Source: Chaetorhynchus papuensis
Taxonomy: Eukaryota > Chordata > Aves > Passeriformes > Rhipiduridae
DNA: 64,000 nucleotides
Assembly: GCA_013396525.1 (NCBI GenBank)
Contig: VWYX01000212.1
Span: forward strand, 682,001 to 746,000
Reading direction: 5' to 3'
Shown: positions 60,285 to 64,000 of the stretch, piece by piece
Layout of the letters: each line of letters opens with the position of its first letter
Numbering within the stretch: position 1 is the stretch's first letter
Translations under genes and position numbers: made by a program
Notes under the pieces: generated by a model
Database searches by the model: none
What the model was told of the DNA's origin: nothing
What the model saw: the letters and a program-made list of their open reading frames with translations, nothing else

Positions 60285-62952
60285 GGTGCTCCAGGGACGT
60301 TAATCTCCTAATGACACCAAAACACCATCCAAAGGTTTGGAATCAAACAGAGGGAGGGATGGGGGCAAAGGGTGGGTGGAAGCTCAGAGAAGGGGAGACG
60401 GGGATAATCAACAGGCGGGTCTCCTTTCAGATAACGCTATTTGGAGGAGCGGGAGCTACAGAGGAAAGCAAATGGGCTTCCGTGAGGTGGGCAACATTAC
60501 AAAATAAAATAGCGACTACGGGGGAAAAAAATTAATCCGTGCCAGGGATCTGGAGGAAAAGTGCGGCAGAGGGGCCGGAAAGAAAGCAGGGGGTAGGGAA
60601 TGGCAGGGCGATCCCCTTCCCAGGTCCGAGAGCACCTCACCGGAGCTGGGGATTGAGAGGCGCCTGCGCGCCGATCGCTTGGGAAGCCGGACACGTCCCC
60701 ACCGGGGCTCCGCGACTCAGGAACGGCGGGGGGACCCGCCGCCCCTGCAGAGCGCCTCGCGTTCCCCCTACCGGGCGCCCGGGGCCCGCCGGCCCCCCAG
60801 GTGCATCCGGCATCGCCTGATGGCTGACAGCCCCGTGCTGCCTGCCTGCCCTGCCAGCTATTCATGTATATATACAGGTACAGATAGGTACAGGTATACA
60901 TAGCTATATAGAGAGAGATATACACATATATACATATGTGTGTGTGTGTGTATAAAAATATACTACAAAATCTACATAAAAAGACATAGAAATACATGTA
61001 AATATAAATATATTTGTTAATATGTAAATTTATATATGTTTATATAGATGAATGCTGCTTCCTTTCAGAAATAAAGTAGTATCTGACTGAATAAACATTA
61101 TGATGTTACTTGTTCTGCCTCCTAGCTCTGAAGCAGTTGGAGAAAGTGTAGTGAATGCAAAAATTTTCAAGAAAACACATTTCTGTGAGCACTTCTGCCT
61201 CTCTGGGAGTACAAATCAGTCAGTGGCTGTGGAGGGTTACTCTTGTGATGGGAGTTAAATATCATCCCACTCAAAATTGTACTTGGTGCCTCATCAAGAA
61301 CTTGGATGTGTTGTTTTAGAAAAAAACCCTCTAGTTCTGCCTACAATGCTGCTATCACATACCACTATTGCCAACTTGCCACAAAAGAATACACCGCAAG
61401 ATGCTTTTTTGTAACCATTGCATCTAATTTTGGGATTATGAGACTGATTCCAAACTCACCAAAGACTATAGAAAGGACTCCAGTGTTTCTTTTAGGTTTG
61501 GATCAAGGATTTGTAATATTCAGGTCTAGAAAAATGGTTATGAACATTCGGCTTTTCAAAGGCAGGGTAGGGATACTTTTCAGAATCAAACCAGAATCCT
61601 ACTATCAAGGGTAGGTTGAAGAGCTAATCACTGATTTTTGTGTCAGTGATGTTAGATTCTGGTTCCAGATTTGGCTGAAGAGTGTCAAGATCAACAGTAG
61701 GCAGGGATTCTTTAAGATTTGTTATGGCCTGTGAATGATGTTGGTACTTCACTTCTGGATAGTAAAGTAGCATTAAAAAATTCCCTGATACATAACCTAA
61801 GGCAACATATTTTTATATTAATATTTTAGTAGTTGCGGTTAGTCCATGCCCTACAGACTCAGTATGCAGTCATTCTTTTGAATCTGAACAAACCCCATCA
61901 GGAAAAGAGAATTAATCAACATTGCTGGAGTTTGTGTATTACAGTTTCGAAATATTCCACACTTAAGACAATGGCTGTTACTTTGTGTTCACAGGATGCA
62001 ACTCATGGTGGTTTCCTAGACTGTGACTTAGAATATCAAACACTGCAGAACTGTAAATACAGCTGGTATTTAGACTTCTGTAACTTCCTTTCAGAAGAAA
62101 GTAAAGGAGTTGGATTTGCTGGCCTGAGCACTGGAAACAGGAAGAAATGTTTAGCTAAAATGAAATTAAATCTGACAAACAAACAAAAAGAGGCTTCCTT
62201 TGTTTTGTGGTACCTCTAGTGTGTTTGAAAAGCTTAAGAAAATTAATCTCCTTATTCACTTTGGTGCATAAATTCACTTCAGTCACACATATATTAGATA
62301 AACACACTCTGTTTTCACCTATCCTCAGCTTTATCCTGAGCTCGTATATCCTGAGGGATAAACTAATATTTCACATCTCACAAAGCATAGGAGTTGGCAC
62401 CTAGTTGCCCAGCCCTAGGAACTATTCACTGAAAGAGTTGTCACGCTAGCAGTTATCATGTCTTTCTTCTGGCTCTCAGCTTGCTGCTGAGGAAATGGAA
62501 GGTGAGTAATTCCCTACAAGGCACCCTGTGGTTTAGATTATTTTCATGCTTCTTACAGCCTCAGGTTGGGTTAGTTAGTGCATCCATAAAGCAGAGGAAG
62601 ATGATGCGTATGAAACATATACATCTTCATTCTTGCCAGGTCAAGGGGAAGCAGTGAACTGTTGAAGCTTCATCTTCCTTAGACACTGTAGGAGTATGGA
62701 AATGCCACACAGTGATTAATGAAACTCTGCCATCCTTTCTTTATACACTGTTTCACATCACAGGGCAAATACTTCACCATCATACTTCACCATACCCTCC
62801 ACAGTGAAGAGCCCAGTTTTTAGCACCTGATGCCACAAATACAAAGAGGAAACCTCAAAGCCTTTGTCTGAGAGAAACATATTATTAAAGCAAATAACCA
62901 GCTATAAAACTGCTGGAATGCACTTGACACAGGACCATATTTTCTGACTTAC
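60285..62952. other. Upstream intergenic segment, right of the ADCY1 promoter
   Basis: The first part (to about 60850) is CpG-island sequence. From about 60860 to 61060 it becomes an impure TATA/CA/TG simple-sequence stretch. The rest is AT-rich with chance ORFs on the plus strand (61306-61614, 61833-62219) that match no family I recognise. A possible 22-bp plus-strand microexon at 62480-62501 is described under findings. Confidence 0.6.
60858..60965. repeat. Impure TA/TG/TACAGG simple-sequence stretch
   Basis: Degenerate dinucleotide-rich sequence: TATATATACAGG-type units with ACAGATAGGTACAGG, then GAGAGA, TACACATATATACATA and (GT)9. It sits at the outer edge of the CpG island. Confidence 0.75.
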
Positions 62953-63114
62953 CTGCTGGAGATGGCAGTAGTCTTCTTGGAGTTTTTGAATTATAAACAA
63001 CACTTTGTGGACTGTAGTGCACTTCTGGCTCATTTCTAAGAAAGATATGAGGTTGGTTTTGGTAGTTATTGCCCCCAAAATTCTGGATGTTGGCCAGAAC
63101 CAAGTCAGTTCTTT
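62953..63114 (-). other. Candidate coding exon B of the same unannotated minus-strand gene
   Basis: This 162-bp segment starts after AATAG (a weak acceptor with little pyrimidine) and ends at a perfect donor (CTCCAGCAG followed by GTAAGT). In phase 0, matching the end of candidate exon A, it is open for 54 codons, beginning KELTWFWPTS and ending with a helical, coiled-coil-like stretch (KVLFIIQKLQEDYCHLQQ). A second frame is also open here (NIQNFGGNNYQNQP...), so the frame is not certain. A possible final exon starts at the acceptor TTTCTTCTGAAAG near 62093, where the frame stops after five codons. The family is unknown. Confidence 0.24.
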
Positions 63115-63742
63115 CTATTGAATGCCCTTGCACTTGTAATCAGAGACTACTCTGGGAATGAAAGTACTATTGACAGGAAAGAGTGATTAGAGCCCAGCTT
63201 TATCATCTTTAGAACTGCAAAACCTATCTGTTTTTTAATTCTTTTTTCTAAGAGGCAAACTGTCCTGGTTGTTTGAGTTACCGGAAGTGAAAAACAATTT
63301 TTATGGAGAGTCAGGCTCTTTATGGATCTAGGTTACCCTAAGCACAAGTCTCACTACTTGGAGCATAGTCTTGAATTAAAGAGCTACACAGAGTTTCAGT
63401 TCCCATTCAGTCCCCTAATCTATATTTATTTCCTTTGTGTAGATTCCCCATTCAGTAATTATTTTTCACAGTAATCTTGTTTTACTTTACTGAACTTAGT
63501 ACTTGCTTTTTGTATCTCACCTTCTGTAACAGTTTCAAGCATTCACTGCCTGATGCATTGGGTGGAGATCATCTTTAAAAGCAATACCTTTCATAAAGCT
63601 AGAACTCTTCAGATTCAGGATAATTTTGTAATTAAGCATAATGAAAGTTTTGCATCAATAGAATTTTTTTTCTTGTGCTAATTTTTGCCTGAGTGAGGAT
63701 TGCAAGGATTTTCATCTTTTATCCATAATTAGTATTGCTTAC

Positions 63743-63906
63743 CTGTAACAGAATGCCATGCTCTATCATCTGAGACAGGGATAGAAATCGCTTTTTCTTC
63801 TCACTGTCTCTGGCAGTAAGACTAAAGACTCTGCATAAAGCTATGTGAAATTTCTGCAGACTCATTCTAGCAGGCACAGCTTGCTAATGCCACCACAGAA
63901 ATCTAT
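63743..63906 (-). other. Candidate coding exon A of an unannotated minus-strand gene
   Basis: On the minus strand a strong acceptor (CTGCTTTTCTCTCACTAG) is followed by 41 nt, then ATG at 63865 in a reasonable context (AGAATGA), after an in-frame stop. A 41-codon ORF starting MSLQKFHIALCRVFSL and containing DSEKKKRFLSLSQMIEHGIL runs exactly to a strong donor (TTACAG followed by GTAAGC). The protein is basic and helix-prone; I do not recognise it. It could be the first coding exon of a gene upstream of ADCY1, or a chance assembly of splice-like motifs. It is too short to appear as a long ORF. Confidence 0.27.
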
Positions 63907-64000
63907 CTAGTGAGAGAAAAGCAGTGATATGCAGGACAGAAAAGGGAAGGATAGAAAAGGTCCAGCACAAAATGGTAGGAATGGCCAGGTTTAAATATAA

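Larger units (their letters stand above)
58950..60850. promoter_or_regulatory. CpG island at the ADCY1 5' end
   Basis: GC content and CpG density rise sharply here compared with the AT-rich surroundings. The island covers coding exon 1, the presumed 5' UTR and upstream sequence. No TATA box is evident on the minus strand upstream of the start codon, which suits a CpG-island promoter. GC-box-like motifs occur, for example GGGCGGGG near 59170, and a near-consensus NRF1 site (GCGCCTGCGC) at 60660-60669. The transcription start is not defined by sequence alone; I expect it between about 60000 and 60350. Confidence 0.8.

Noticed and set aside
61833..62219. 128-codon plus-strand ORF upstream of ADCY1
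   Set aside because: No family resemblance and no promoter or splice support.
62885..63133. 82-codon minus-strand ORF (NIQNFGGNNYQNQP)
   Set aside because: It begins at a GTG and continues past the perfect donor at 62952. The frame that joins candidate exon A in phase 0 seemed the better reading, though this one is not excluded.
1..64000. tRNA, rRNA, snRNA genes or CRISPR arrays
   Set aside because: No cloverleaf with A/B boxes, no recognisable snRNA or rRNA sequence and no regularly spaced repeats were seen by eye. A covariance-model search would be needed to exclude decayed copies.

Overview
This window is vertebrate genomic DNA, most likely from a bird, and probably a neoavian or passerine species. 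The evidence is CR1 LINE fragments with the usual avian 3' end, several avian-type solo LTRs, AT-rich gene-poor intronic sequence and one sharp CpG island. There is no bacterial-style gene organisation. Almost every open reading frame longer than 60 codons is a chance ORF, a repeat-derived ORF or an antisense shadow.

The one gene identified with confidence is ADCY1 (adenylate cyclase 1, the Ca2+/calmodulin-stimulated neuronal enzyme) on the minus strand. Coding exon 1 (59273-59941, ending at a GT donor) lies in the CpG island at 58950-60850. It encodes the cytosolic N-terminus and the first five membrane helices. Coding exon 2 (15755-15904, exactly 150 bp, AG acceptor and GT donor) encodes the sixth helix and the start of the helical linker to the first catalytic domain. 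Intron 1 is about 43.4 kb. Exon 3 and all catalytic exons lie beyond the left edge; positions 1-15754 are the first part of intron 2.

Layout from left to right: intron 2 holds an LTR-like element (3239-4108), a decayed CR1 (7834-8682) and a solo LTR (8994-9591), followed by unremarkable sequence up to exon 2. Intron 1 holds an AT/CA microsatellite (18791-18967), the first of two related solo LTRs (21294-21728), a foldback of about 100-bp arms (28387-28694), a CR1 split by a nested LTR (35726-36800), a candidate plus-strand spliced transcript (49426-50443), a GAAA microsatellite with an assembly gap (50581-50749), the second solo LTR (54647-55097), a CATG-type pentanucleotide array (56153-56290) and a TATA-driven plus-strand promoter candidate (58489-58620). 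Upstream of ADCY1 (right of 60850) there is no recognised gene. On the minus strand, two consecutive phase-0 exon-like segments (63743-63906 and 62953-63114) have good donors and could belong to an unannotated gene.

The most interesting non-standard observations are the foldback in the ADCY1 intron, the possible unannotated upstream gene, the plus-strand splice-site cluster antisense to ADCY1, and the pair of same-family LTRs whose 4-bp target duplications are intact. None of these establishes a new biological system. They are sequence-based hypotheses.
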